DNA from: Avoscillospira sp045652125
GTDB lineage: Bacteria > Bacillota > Clostridia > Oscillospirales > Oscillospiraceae
Reading direction: 5' to 3'
Assembly: GCA_045652125.1 (NCBI GenBank)
Contig: JAZRTT010000037.1
Span: 49,097-113,096, forward strand
Length of the DNA: 64,000 nt
This document shows positions 17,983-25,977 of this stretch, in pieces. The stretch's first letter is position 1, and each line of letters starts with the position of its first letter. Made by a program: the position numbers and the translations under genes. The notes beneath the pieces are model-generated. The model was given only the letters and a program-made list of their open reading frames with translations, was not told the DNA's origin and did no database searches.

Positions 17983-19308
17983 ATGTACAGGGAAATTGCA
18001 AAGCTTTTGCTGTACAGCGATCTGGGTGCCGATTCCATTCTGGTTTCTCTGGGCAGGATCTACCGGGACTGGGAAGAACAGAAGGTGGAAAAGGCGGAAC
18101 TGGTCTCACGGATCTACGGACAGGTGAAGCGGCTTTTGGACCTGTCTACAACATACGGGTTTAATACCAATCTTTGGCAGAATTATCTGACATTTGTCCT
18201 TTTGACCAACGAGAATTCCTTTTCCCTTACAGCAGAACGGGTCGGGGCAGGGAACGGATCCGTCAATCATTTTGCCCTTGCGGATTTTTCTGTGTTCAAA
18301 CGGCTGTTTCACTTTGACTTTTCACCGCTGGAGCAGGATCTTGGCATCGATTGTTTCTCTGTTTTGACCCAATATACGGCCTTGACCAAGCAGGAAAAGA
18401 ACTACTATCGCTCCGTCAGCGAAAAGGTGCAGACCTTGAGCAGGGAACTGGCACAGGCTCAAAATGCCGAAGAAATGTTCCGCTTGGTCACAGAATTTTA
18501 CAAGGCCTACGGTGTAGGTATGTTCGGTCTCAACCGAGCCTTCCGAATCCAAAACCGTGGTGCCGGCGTGGAATTTCTGCCTATTAATAACACGGACAAG
18601 GTCATGCTCCGGGATATGATCGGCTATGATTTGCAGAAACAGCAGTTGGTGGAGAACACGGAAGCGTTTCTCAATGGACGGCCTGCCAACAATGTCTTGC
18701 TTTATGGAGATGCCGGTACGGGAAAATCCTCCAGCGTCAAGGCATTGATCAATGAGTATTACGATTCCGGTCTGCGGATGATCGAAATCTACAAGCACCA
18801 GTTTCGGGATCTGTCTGCAGTGCTCGCAGCGATAAAGAATCGAAACTACCGCTTTATTATCTATATTGATGACCTCTCTTTTGAGGAAAATGAGGTGGAA
18901 TATAAATTCCTCAAAGCGGTCATAGAAGGCGGCGTGGAAACCAGACCGGATAATGTTCTTATCTATGCCACGTCGAACCGCCGTCATTTGATCAAGGAGA
19001 CATGGAATGACCGGCAGGATATGGAGTTTGAAAATGAGCTGCATCGGTCTGATACCATGGAGGAAAAACTCTCTCTGGCTGCCCGTTTTGGCGTGGCTAT
19101 CAATTATAATGCACCCAATCGGCAGCTATACCACGATATTGTGAGGGGCTTGGCACGGCGGCAGATGCAGCGGGAGATTCCGGAGGAAGAGCTGCTTTTG
19201 CTGGCAAATCGATGGGAACTGCGTCATGGCGGTATATCCGGGCGTACGGCACAGCAATTCATTAATTATCTGGCAGGAAAGGACGAAGATTCCGATGGTA
19301 ACACTTGA
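17983..19308 (+). CDS. DUF815 family AAA+ ATPase
   Basis: This 441-residue protein matches the DUF815 family of predicted AAA+ ATPases. The Walker A motif GDAGTGKSS is at about residues 242-250 and a Walker B-like FIIYIDDLSF at about 291-300. About 200 N-terminal residues look helical and specific to the family. No function in amino acid synthesis is known. Its place between leuB (one base upstream) and ilvA (14-base overlap) means it must be cotranscribed with the pathway. It could be a chance passenger or an assembly or quality-control factor for a pathway enzyme; neither is shown. Confidence 0.85.
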   Translation: MYREIAKLLLYSDLGADSILVSLGRIYRDWEEQKVEKAELVSRIYGQVKRLLDLSTTYGFNTNLWQNYLTFVLLTNENSFSLTAERVGAGNGSVNHFALADFSVFKRLFHFDFSPLEQDLGIDCFSVLTQYTALTKQEKNYYRSVSEKVQTLSRELAQAQNAEEMFRLVTEFYKAYGVGMFGLNRAFRIQNRGAGVEFLPINNTDKVMLRDMIGYDLQKQQLVENTEAFLNGRPANNVLLYGDAGTGKSSSVKALINEYYDSGLRMIEIYKHQFRDLSAVLAAIKNRNYRFIIYIDDLSFEENEVEYKFLKAVIEGGVETRPDNVLIYATSNRRHLIKETWNDRQDMEFENELHRSDTMEEKLSLAARFGVAINYNAPNRQLYHDIVRGLARRQMQREIPEEELLLLANRWELRHGGISGRTAQQFINYLAGKDEDSDGNT

Positions 19309-20488
19309 TAAAATATATCATGCTGCCTATGTACTGAAAGAGGTGGCAAGAAGGACCGACCTGATTTACGCGGAGAATCTCAATGCGGCAAATGAGGTCT
19401 ATCTGAAAACAGAGAATCTTCAGGTGACCGGCAGCTTCAAACTTCGGGGTGCCTATTATAAAATCAGTCAGCTCAGCGAGGAGCAGAAAAAAGCCGGTAT
19501 TATTGCCTGTAGTGCAGGCAACCATGCGCAGGGTGTAGCGCTGGCCTCCACCCGGCAGGGCGTCCGAAGTGTGGTCTATATGCCGGACAGTGCACCGATC
19601 AGCAAGGTGGAAGCCACCAAACGTCTGGGAGCAGAAGTGGTTCTGACCAAAGGCGCTTATGATGATGCTTATGCCGCTGCGGTGAAAGCCCAACAGGAAA
19701 CCGGTGCCACTCTGATTCATCCCTTTGACGACGATGAAGTCATTGCCGGTCAGGGAACCATCGGACTGGAGATATTAGAGCAGATGCGGGATGTTGATGC
19801 GGTGGTAGTGCCCATTGGCGGTGGCGGCCTGATTTCCGGTGTGGCCTATGCCATCAAAGAACTGCAGCCGCAGGTGAAGGTTTATGGTGTTCAGGCAGCC
19901 AATGCGGCCAGTATGGAGCAGAGCTATCATAAAGGCAGTCAAATTACTCTGGAGAAAGTCAATACCTTTGCCGACGGTATTGCTGTAAAGCATCCGGGAG
20001 ATATTACATTCCGGATGGTACAGCAGTATGTGGATGATATCGTCACAGTCTCTGATGATGAGGTTGCTGCAGCCATTCTCACCATGGTCGAAAAACAGAA
20101 GTTTATTGCAGAGGGTGCCGGAGCCGTTGCGGTTGCTGCGGTCATGTTTGACAAGCTGCCTCTGAAAGGGAAAAAAGTGGTTTGTCTTGTATCTGGCGGC
20201 AATATTGATGTGAATATCCTGTCCCGTGTGATCACCCGCGGTCTGGTGACTTCCGGCAGAAACGCCAACCTTGTGATCGCGCTGGAGGATAAACCGGGGC
20301 AGTTGGTGGGCGTCAGCGAGATCATTTCCAATTGTGGAGCCAATGTGGTTTCTGTACGCCATGAGCGATCTGATCCCAATATGGCCATATCCAGCTGCTT
20401 CCTGCGAATCGGTATGGAGACAAGAGACTTTGCCCAGATCGATGAAATACATAAGGCACTTACGGAAGCCGGATTTAAGATCGTATGA
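19295..20488 (+). CDS. ilvA: Threonine ammonia-lyase
   Basis: This PLP enzyme (397 residues) converts threonine to 2-oxobutyrate and ammonia, feeding isoleucine synthesis. The PLP lysine is in TGSFKLRGA, and the glycine-rich phosphate-binding loop is GGGGLISG. The C-terminal 75 residues form an ACT-like domain beginning at VIALEDKPGQL. The length of about 400 residues fits the IlvA2/TdcB-like class with one ACT-like domain, not the 510-residue enterobacterial IlvA. Its place at the end of the ilv-leu operon argues for a biosynthetic role. ATG at 19295 overlaps the DUF815 gene; GGAAAGGACGA precedes it. Confidence 0.93.
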   Translation: MVTLDKIYHAAYVLKEVARRTDLIYAENLNAANEVYLKTENLQVTGSFKLRGAYYKISQLSEEQKKAGIIACSAGNHAQGVALASTRQGVRSVVYMPDSAPISKVEATKRLGAEVVLTKGAYDDAYAAAVKAQQETGATLIHPFDDDEVIAGQGTIGLEILEQMRDVDAVVVPIGGGGLISGVAYAIKELQPQVKVYGVQAANAASMEQSYHKGSQITLEKVNTFADGIAVKHPGDITFRMVQQYVDDIVTVSDDEVAAAILTMVEKQKFIAEGAGAVAVAAVMFDKLPLKGKKVVCLVSGGNIDVNILSRVITRGLVTSGRNANLVIALEDKPGQLVGVSEIISNCGANVVSVRHERSDPNMAISSCFLRIGMETRDFAQIDEIHKALTEAGFKIV

Positions 20489-20494
20489 TAAACG

Positions 20495-20542
20495 AAAAAA
20501 CGTATCATTTTGAGGAATTGATCTCAAAATGATACGTTTTTT
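20495..20542 (+). terminator. Terminator of the ilv-leu operon
   Basis: A perfect 20-bp stem (20495-20514 with 20523-20542) has an 8-base loop and A/T tracts at the two ends. It can also end the convergent dihydrouridine synthase transcript on the minus strand. Confidence 0.92.
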
Positions 20543-20546
20543 CATT

Positions 20547-21503
20547 TTACCAGTCTCCGGTGCTGTGCTCCAGCAGGGGCAGATTCCGGAAGATGTTGTT
20601 TACGGAAAGAAGATATTCCTCTGCATTGCCGGATTTCAGCAGTTGTTTTCCAAGCTTTCGGCTGTCGGCAAACAATCGGAGCCAGTAGAACCACAGCTCT
20701 TTCATCCGCTGTGCGGCGTTGTTGCGGCTGTTAAACTGCCGGGTATAGGCATCAAACAGGCGATTGTGAAATTCCAATAGTTTTTCTTTTTCCACCCGAT
20801 GGCCGAATTTGATTTTTTCTGCAAGAAAGGGATCGGAAACCAGACCCTGCCCTATCATAATGGCGGTAAGCCCGGGATACTCCTGTGCACACCGGAGGAA
20901 GTCCGAAGGGCGGACAATGTCGCCGTTGTAACTGATGGGATTTTTGCACCGGCGATAGGACGCTGCAAAGGCTTCTGTCCGAACAGGGTGGCGATAAAAA
21001 TCCTTCCGTACCCGCGGGTGAATGATAAGCTGCGGCATGGGATAGCGGTTATAGACTTCCAGAATTGGCTCGAATTCCTCAGGATCGGACATACCAAGTC
21101 TTGTTTTGATAGAGATCCTGCAGGGGGCATGGGAATATATTTCGTGGAGAAATTCATCCAGAGCCCTGACATCGGACAGCATACCCGCACCTTTTCCCTT
21201 GGCCGTGACCGTACCGGAGGGACAGCCTGCGTTAAGATTGACTTCTTCGTAGCCCATTTGATGCAGTTCCCCGGCTGCCCAGAGAAAATCATCCGGGTTT
21301 CTGGTCATCAACTGCGGAATCAGCCGAATGTCGGCGTTATGATCCGGCAAGATTTCGGATATCTCCCTGGGTGTGAAACGATGATCCTGTGTAGGAGAGA
21401 GAAAGGGAGCATAATAATGATCCACACCGGGGAAAAACTCATGATGCAGACGGCGAAAGGCAGCCCCGGTAATGCCTTCCATAGGTGCAAAATCTAAGTA
21501 CAT
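20547..21503 (-). CDS. tRNA-dihydrouridine synthase family protein
   Basis: This flavoenzyme (318 residues) reduces uridine to dihydrouridine in tRNA. The TIM barrel begins YLDFAPMEGITGAAFRR. The catalytic Cys is in VNLNAGCPSG, followed by KGKGAGML, then IKTRLG and IHPR. ATG at 21503 was chosen because it lies one base after the stop of the upstream gene and gives the family start; no strong ribosome-binding site is visible, so translation is probably coupled. It differs clearly from the DusB homologue at 24390, so the organism has at least two Dus enzymes. Confidence 0.88.
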   Translation of the reverse strand: MYLDFAPMEGITGAAFRRLHHEFFPGVDHYYAPFLSPTQDHRFTPREISEILPDHNADIRLIPQLMTRNPDDFLWAAGELHQMGYEEVNLNAGCPSGTVTAKGKGAGMLSDVRALDEFLHEIYSHAPCRISIKTRLGMSDPEEFEPILEVYNRYPMPQLIIHPRVRKDFYRHPVRTEAFAASYRRCKNPISYNGDIVRPSDFLRCAQEYPGLTAIMIGQGLVSDPFLAEKIKFGHRVEKEKLLEFHNRLFDAYTRQFNSRNNAAQRMKELWFYWLRLFADSRKLGKQLLKSGNAEEYLLSVNNIFRNLPLLEHSTGDW

Positions 21504-21504
21504 A

Positions 21505-22521
21505 TCAGTAACGACCGAAGGTGCAATTGGGAAAATGGCAGCTGTTGCAAAGCTGGCACAAACCTCCCTCACCAAGACGGATCAAATCTTCTTTTGTCAG
21601 AGGTTCTCCCGAAAAGATCTGAGGCAGCAGCACGTCAAAAATTGTGGTTGGCAGGCTGATGGCGGCACCCGGCACACCCAAAATGGGAATTTTGTTGAGA
21701 TATGCAACCAATGTCATATTTCCCGGCTGTGCCGGCACTCCGTGGCTCACAACATCAGCACCAAGCTGACGAATGGCTGTGGGGGTAATATCGTCGGGAT
21801 CCACAGACATACCGCCGGTGAAAATCAGAAAATCAGCACCTGCATGCAGAAAGCCTTCTGCGGCATCCAACAGCATTTCCGCCTGATCGTCGCAGATTTT
21901 AACACCCAGTATTTCACAGGGATACTGCTGCATTTTCTTTCGCACCACAGGCTCAAATTTGTCCTGAATCCGTCCGGAATAGATCTCAGAACCCGTGATG
22001 ATCACGCCTAACTTTTTCGGCTGATAGGGCAACAGGCGAAACAGGGCTTTGTCTTTACACAGCATTTCTGCAGCTTCGATTTGCTGTACCTTTGTAACCA
22101 GAGGCACAATGCGCATGGAAGAAATCCGATCACCGATCTCGACAGGATAGTGATCCGGCAGGGAGGTAATGGTAATATCACCAATGGCGTTGATTTCACG
22201 GAGCAGATCGGTATCCACCCGAAGCATACCCCGTTGATCGGCGATCAGCAGCACTTTTCCCTCAGAAGGTTCTGTATAATGGGCACAGGGGACATAAGCC
22301 ATAGCGGAAAGCCTCCGCGCAGCATCTTCTTCGTGGATCTCTCCGACCTGATCTTCCCAGATAAAAACAAATCGCTTGCCCAGATCCAGCAGGACAGGCA
22401 CATCTTCAGGGGTGATGACATGACCACGACGGAATGCGGCACCCTTAAATCCATCTTTCATGGCGGTAATGTCATGGCACAGGGTCAGACCAATCGCTTT
22501 TTCCACAGCAATCTTTTTCAT
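21505..22521 (-). CDS. Molybdopterin-binding protein with C-terminal cysteine cluster
   Basis: This 338-residue protein contains a MoCF/MogA-MoeA-type molybdopterin-binding domain in its second half. Visible motifs are GVIITGSEIYSGRIQD, FLIFTGGMSVDPDDITPTAIRQLG and PILGVPGAAISLPTTIFD. The first 170 residues resemble an N-terminal domain of clostridial relatives of unknown role. The last residues contain CQLCNSCHFPNC, a four-cysteine pattern that could bind metal. No other molybdenum-cofactor gene or molybdoenzyme is in the window. It is the first gene of a two-gene unit with the downstream Dus enzyme. Confidence 0.82.
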   Translation of the reverse strand: MKKIAVEKAIGLTLCHDITAMKDGFKGAAFRRGHVITPEDVPVLLDLGKRFVFIWEDQVGEIHEEDAARRLSAMAYVPCAHYTEPSEGKVLLIADQRGMLRVDTDLLREINAIGDITITSLPDHYPVEIGDRISSMRIVPLVTKVQQIEAAEMLCKDKALFRLLPYQPKKLGVIITGSEIYSGRIQDKFEPVVRKKMQQYPCEILGVKICDDQAEMLLDAAEGFLHAGADFLIFTGGMSVDPDDITPTAIRQLGADVVSHGVPAQPGNMTLVAYLNKIPILGVPGAAISLPTTIFDVLLPQIFSGEPLTKEDLIRLGEGGLCQLCNSCHFPNCTFGRY

Positions 22522-22563
22522 AATTCAAATCCTTTTCCATAGAGATTGGGGAAAGACAGTTCT

Positions 22564-22592
22564 ATTTTACTGCCCTTTGGCGAAACAGTCAA
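22564..22592 (-). promoter_or_regulatory. Promoter of the molybdopterin-binding protein gene
   Basis: On the minus strand TTGACT (22592-22587) and TAAAAT (22569-22564) have a 17-base spacer. It lies between the gene and the terminator of the upstream unit. Confidence 0.7.
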
Positions 22593-22600
22593 GATACGGG

Positions 22601-22648
22601 AAAAAGAGGATCCCCCATAGGACCGAAGGATCGGTTCTGTGGGGGATC
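22601..22648 (-). terminator. Terminator of the spoVAD-spoVAE-micro-gene unit
   Basis: An 18-bp stem with two G-T pairs (22609-22626 with 22631-22648) closes an AGGA loop. On the minus strand it is followed by CTCTTTTTCCC. Confidence 0.85.
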
Positions 22649-22654
22649 GGTTGG

Positions 22655-22819
22655 TTATCGTCTGTTCTGGCTGCTGTTCTGGTTATTCTGGTTGTTGTTC
22701 TGCTGGTTCTGATTGCGGTTCTGGTTGCTGCTCTGATTGCTGTTCTGCTGATTGCGATTCTGGTTGTTGTTCTGCTGGTTCTGACTACGGTTCTGGTTGT
22801 TGTTCTGATACTGTTCCAT
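22655..22819 (-). CDS. Asn/Gln-rich 54-residue micro-protein
   Basis: This open frame starts with ATG at 22819-22817 and ends with TAA at 22657-22655. AGGAGG stands 8 bases upstream of the ATG, an ideal site. Of 54 residues, 23 are Asn and 17 Gln. The rest are mainly Arg and Ser, with one Tyr and one Glu near the N terminus. I recognise no family. It follows spoVAE by 57 bases with no terminator between, and a strong terminator begins just after its stop, so it is probably the last gene of the sporulation unit. Spore-coat and similar proteins can be Asn/Gln-rich, but that is only an analogy. The long frame on the opposite strand is treated as a shadow. Confidence 0.7.
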   Translation of the reverse strand: MEQYQNNNQNRSQNQQNNNQNRNQQNSNQSSNQNRNQNQQNNNQNNQNSSQNRR

Positions 22820-22876
22820 TTCCGTTTCCTCCTAATCATTGTAGTTTGGTACCGCGCCCTTAGTATGGCCGGTATT

Positions 22877-23233
22877 TTAGGATTTATCCTTCGGCCTGAA
22901 CAAAATTGCTGCAAAAAAACCAAAAAATACGGCTGCTGCGATTCCGCCTGCTGCGGCTTTGAAGCCTCCGGTGAAAGCGCCGAGAAGTCCGTCTGTTTTG
23001 ACCGCTTCCTTAACACCTTTTGCCAAAGTGTTTCCAAACCCCGTCAGCGGTATGGTTGCACCTGCTCCACCCCAGTCTGCCAGCGGTTCATAGATACCCA
23101 CAGCACCGAGAAATACACCGGCCACAACGTAACATACCAAAATCCGGGCGGGTGTCAGTTTTGTCTTGTCAATGAGAATCTGACCCAGAGCACACAGAGC
23201 ACCGCCCAGTAAGAACGCTTTCAGATATTCCAT
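22877..23233 (-). CDS. spoVAE: Stage V sporulation protein AE
   Basis: SpoVAE is a small integral membrane protein (118 residues) of the forespore SpoVA channel for dipicolinic acid. The sequence has three to four hydrophobic segments: residues 5-20, YVVAGVFLGAVGIY, a glycine-rich central stretch, and AAGGIAAAVFFGFFAAILF at the C terminus. ATG at 23233 is preceded by GAGGAG and lies one base after the spoVAD stop. The product corresponds to the AEb type of Bacillus. Its presence marks a spore former. Confidence 0.93.
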   Translation of the reverse strand: MEYLKAFLLGGALCALGQILIDKTKLTPARILVCYVVAGVFLGAVGIYEPLADWGGAGATIPLTGFGNTLAKGVKEAVKTDGLLGAFTGGFKAAAGGIAAAVFFGFFAAILFRPKDKS

Positions 23234-23234
23234 A

Positions 23235-24254
23235 TTATCTCCTCTCTGAACCGATGGAAACGGCATGACAGATGGCCGGAATACTCTCTCCCTGCTGGGT
23301 GGAAAGGGGAGAAAGCAGGGCACCTGTTCCACAAAATAAAATATTTTTAAATTTTCCCTTTGCCATTTGCTGCAGCAAATAACCGCAAAGAACAATGGAC
23401 CCGCAGCCGCATCCGGAGCCGCCGGCATGAACATCCTGTGTTTGCAGGTCAAAGACCATGGTTCCGCAGTCATCATATACGCCGCCTATGCCGATACCGT
23501 CTTTTCGGAAGAAGTCCAGAAGGATCTCCTTGCCCACAGCACCCAGATCGCCGGTGACGATCAGGTCATAGTCCGAAGGAGAAAGGTTCAGGTCATCAAA
23601 ATGAGTATGAATGGTATCGTAGGCAGCAGGTGCCATGGCAGCTCCCATGTTGTTGGCGTCGGTGACACCATAATCTACCACAGTACCGGTTGTGGCTGCG
23701 TTGATATAGGGCCCGTGATCCCGATTACCCAGAAGAACGCAGCCGGCTCCGGTGACTGTCCATTGTGCGGTTGGTGTTCGTTGCCCGCCGTAACCCAACG
23801 GAAAGCGGTACTGGCGCTCTGCAGAGGCGAAGTGAGAGGAACTGATGGCGGCAGCGATGTTGGCGTATCCACCGTTGACAGTCATGGCGGAAAGGCATAG
23901 CCCTTCTGCCAGGGTAGAACAGGCACCGTAAAGTCCCAGAAAAGGGATGCCGGTGTTTCGCAGGGCAAAGCTGGGGCTGATGCACTGGTTGAGGAGATCT
24001 CCTCCAAAAAGCATATCCAGATCCTTGTCCTGAATCCCTGCTTTTCGCTTTGCGGTTTCCAAAGCCAAAGACTGCATGGTGCGCTCCGCTTTTTCCCATG
24101 ACTGCTGTTTGAATGTCGTATCTTCGCTGACGTAATCATAATAGGAGGCAAGAGGCCCCTGGCTCTCTTTTTTTCCGGCAATGGCACTGGCAGAAAGAAT
24201 CGCCGGATGGCGGTCAAAAATCACACTCTGTTTGCCACGATGAAGAATTCCCAA
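23235..24254 (-). CDS. spoVAD: Stage V sporulation protein AD
   Basis: SpoVAD is the thiolase-fold dipicolinate-binding component of the SpoVA complex. The 339-residue length matches the Bacillus protein if translation begins at TTG 24254. AGGAG lies 8 bases before that codon, whereas the longer frame to ATG 24347 adds 31 atypical residues. Typical segments are GPLASYYDY, SWEKAERTMQ, GDLLNQC, GLYGACSTLAEGL and GDLGAVGKEIL. The Cys in GACST occupies the thiolase-like position. spoVAC, which usually precedes this gene, is not next to it. Confidence 0.92.
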   Translation of the reverse strand: MGILHRGKQSVIFDRHPAILSASAIAGKKESQGPLASYYDYVSEDTTFKQQSWEKAERTMQSLALETAKRKAGIQDKDLDMLFGGDLLNQCISPSFALRNTGIPFLGLYGACSTLAEGLCLSAMTVNGGYANIAAAISSSHFASAERQYRFPLGYGGQRTPTAQWTVTGAGCVLLGNRDHGPYINAATTGTVVDYGVTDANNMGAAMAPAAYDTIHTHFDDLNLSPSDYDLIVTGDLGAVGKEILLDFFRKDGIGIGGVYDDCGTMVFDLQTQDVHAGGSGCGCGSIVLCGYLLQQMAKGKFKNILFCGTGALLSPLSTQQGESIPAICHAVSIGSERR

Positions 24255-24274
24255 ATCGTTCACTCCTTTTGCTT

Positions 24275-24281
24275 TAGTATG
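24275..24281 (-). promoter_or_regulatory. Possible forespore sigma (SigG/SigF) -10 element
   Basis: On the minus strand CATACTA matches the CATNNTA -10 consensus of forespore sigma factors. It lies just upstream of the spoVAD ribosome-binding site. No good -35 match is seen and the implied leader is very short. The call is supported mainly by the known SigG control of spoVA genes. Confidence 0.35.
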
Positions 24282-24319
24282 CGAGGTATTTTTGAAATTA
24301 TTGCAAAGAATGAAGTCGG

Positions 24320-24348
24320 TTGTTTCGTTGCGGAATTTGTGATACAAT
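24320..24348 (+). promoter_or_regulatory. Probable dusB promoter
   Basis: TTGTTT (24320-24325) and TACAAT (24343-24348) have a 17-base spacer. It is divergent from spoVAD. The -35 element is weak. Confidence 0.45.
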
Positions 24349-24389
24349 TCATTCAGTTAGGAAAAACCCGACAGAAATGGAGTACATCA

Positions 24390-25355
24390 ATGCGAATTGG
24401 CAGCTTGGAATTGACCGGAGTTACTGCCCTGGCGCCTATGGCCGGCGTGACAGACTGGGCTTATCGCACAGTTTGCGGAGAGTTGGGTGCCGCCTTAACG
24501 GTGACGGAAATGGTTTCGTCCCGGGCACTGGTCTATCAGGATAAAAAAAGCTTGGGCCTTTTGAAAAAAACGCCCAAAGGTATTTGCGGTGCACAGATAT
24601 TTGGCAATGATCCCGAGGTTATGGCACAGGGGGCAAAATTGGCTCTGGAGCATAGTGGCTGTGACTTTATTGACATTAACATGGGCTGTCCCATGCCTAA
24701 AATCGTCAACAATGGAGACGGCAGTGCTTTGATGAAAAACCCTGAATTGGCAGGCAAAATCGTCCGTGCAGTCGTAGATGCGGTAGATGTTCCCGTAACG
24801 GTCAAAATGCGCATCGGTTGGGATCGGGGGAGTATCAATGCGGTAGAAATGGGAAAGATCCTTCAGGATAACGGTGCATCGGCTCTTGCCATTCACGGCA
24901 GAACCAAGTCTATGCTCTATTCCGGCCAAGCAGATTGGGACACGATTCGGAAAGTGAAACAGACACTTTCCGTTCCGATCCTGGCCAACGGGGATATATT
25001 TGGTCCGCAGGAGGCACAGCAATGCATCAAGCGTACAGGTGCGGATATGGTCATGATCGGCCGCGGTGCTTTTGGTAATCCATGGATTTTTGGTCAGGTG
25101 AATGCTGCTCTGACAGGTGGGCAGATCCCGGAACTGCCGCCGTTGGCACAGCGTATGGATGTGGCTCTGCACCAGTTTGAACTGGCAATGGAATACAAAG
25201 GAGAACACATTGCCTGTCTGGAAGCCAGAAAACATTTTGCATGGTATTTGCACGGTGTGGCATACAGTAATTTTTATAAAGAGCAGATATCATCTGTCTG
25301 TACGGCAGAGGATGTATATAAAATCACAGCAGGGATCAAGCGCGATCTGAGGTGA
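24390..25355 (+). CDS. dusB: tRNA-dihydrouridine synthase, DusB type
   Basis: This FMN-dependent tRNA uridine reductase (321 residues) carries the DusB signatures. They are APMAGVTDWAYR at the N terminus, TEMVSSRAL, the catalytic Cys in DINMGCPMPKIVNNGDGSALM, KMRIGWD, IHGRTKSMLYSGQADW and MIGRGAFGNPWIF. ATG at 24390 has GGAG 7 bases upstream; the longer frame starting at 24207 reads through the promoter region and is rejected. The ECF sigma gene begins 4 bases after the stop, so the two are probably cotranscribed. Confidence 0.93.
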   Translation: MRIGSLELTGVTALAPMAGVTDWAYRTVCGELGAALTVTEMVSSRALVYQDKKSLGLLKKTPKGICGAQIFGNDPEVMAQGAKLALEHSGCDFIDINMGCPMPKIVNNGDGSALMKNPELAGKIVRAVVDAVDVPVTVKMRIGWDRGSINAVEMGKILQDNGASALAIHGRTKSMLYSGQADWDTIRKVKQTLSVPILANGDIFGPQEAQQCIKRTGADMVMIGRGAFGNPWIFGQVNAALTGGQIPELPPLAQRMDVALHQFELAMEYKGEHIACLEARKHFAWYLHGVAYSNFYKEQISSVCTAEDVYKITAGIKRDLR

Positions 25356-25359
25356 GACG

Positions 25360-25977
25360 ATGAGCGACGAAAAAATTCTCATAGAGCGTGTACTGACCGG
25401 AGAGCTGGATGCGTTTGCTGACTTGATAGAGCGAAATCAAAAAATGGTCTATAACCTGTGCCTTCGAATGGTGACAAATCAGGCAGATGCCGAAGATTTG
25501 GCTCAGGAAGCCTTTTTGAAGGCATGGAAAGGGCTGCGATTTTATAAATTTGAATCCAGCTTTTCCACATGGCTTTATCGCCTGACCAGCAATGTCTGTA
25601 TTGATTTTTTGCGGCGGCAGAAACGAAGATCGGCTATGTCTTTCTCAGTATCGGATGAGGACAATGCTTTGGAGCTGCAAATAGCGGATCCTGAGCCGGG
25701 ACCTGAGGAACAGGCGATCCAACGGGACGACCAAAACACCATTGCCGGTGCTATGGAACAGTTAGACGAGGAATACAGGCTGATTTTGACCTTGCGGACG
25801 GTAGAGGAACTCTCCTATGAGCAAATTGCCCATATCCTCGACGTAAAAGTGGGGACGGTAAAATCCCGCTTGGCTCGGGCCAGGAACAAACTGCGTAAAA
25901 TCCTTCTGGAAACAGGGAACAGTTTTGAAAATATTTCGTCCAATGATAAAGAAAGGGGGCAGAAATATGACCTGTGA
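25360..25977 (+). CDS. ECF-type RNA polymerase sigma factor
   Basis: This sigma-70 family extracytoplasmic-function factor (205 residues) has sigma region 2 with NQADAEDLAQEAFLKAWKGL and FSTWLYRLTSNVCIDFLRR. After a linker comes region 4 with LTLRTVEELSYEQIAHILDVKVGTVKSRLARARNKLR. The SigW-like pattern suggests a membrane or envelope stress regulator. An anti-sigma gene overlaps its end by 11 bases, the usual arrangement for release on a signal. The regulon cannot be read from this window. Confidence 0.93.
   Translation: MSDEKILIERVLTGELDAFADLIERNQKMVYNLCLRMVTNQADAEDLAQEAFLKAWKGLRFYKFESSFSTWLYRLTSNVCIDFLRRQKRRSAMSFSVSDEDNALELQIADPEPGPEEQAIQRDDQNTIAGAMEQLDEEYRLILTLRTVEELSYEQIAHILDVKVGTVKSRLARARNKLRKILLETGNSFENISSNDKERGQKYDL

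Noticed and set aside
22655..22819. Reading the repetitive CAG/AAC tract as a CRISPR or simple tandem repeat array
   Set aside because: There are no regular repeat-spacer units. The unit is codon-level and carries a proper start, stop and ribosome-binding site.
22460..23212. Plus-strand 250-codon frame with Leu/Val-rich repeats opposite the Asn/Gln micro-gene and spoVAE
   Set aside because: The repeats are the complement of CAG/AAC codons. No start signal is present, and spoVAE on the minus strand is certain.
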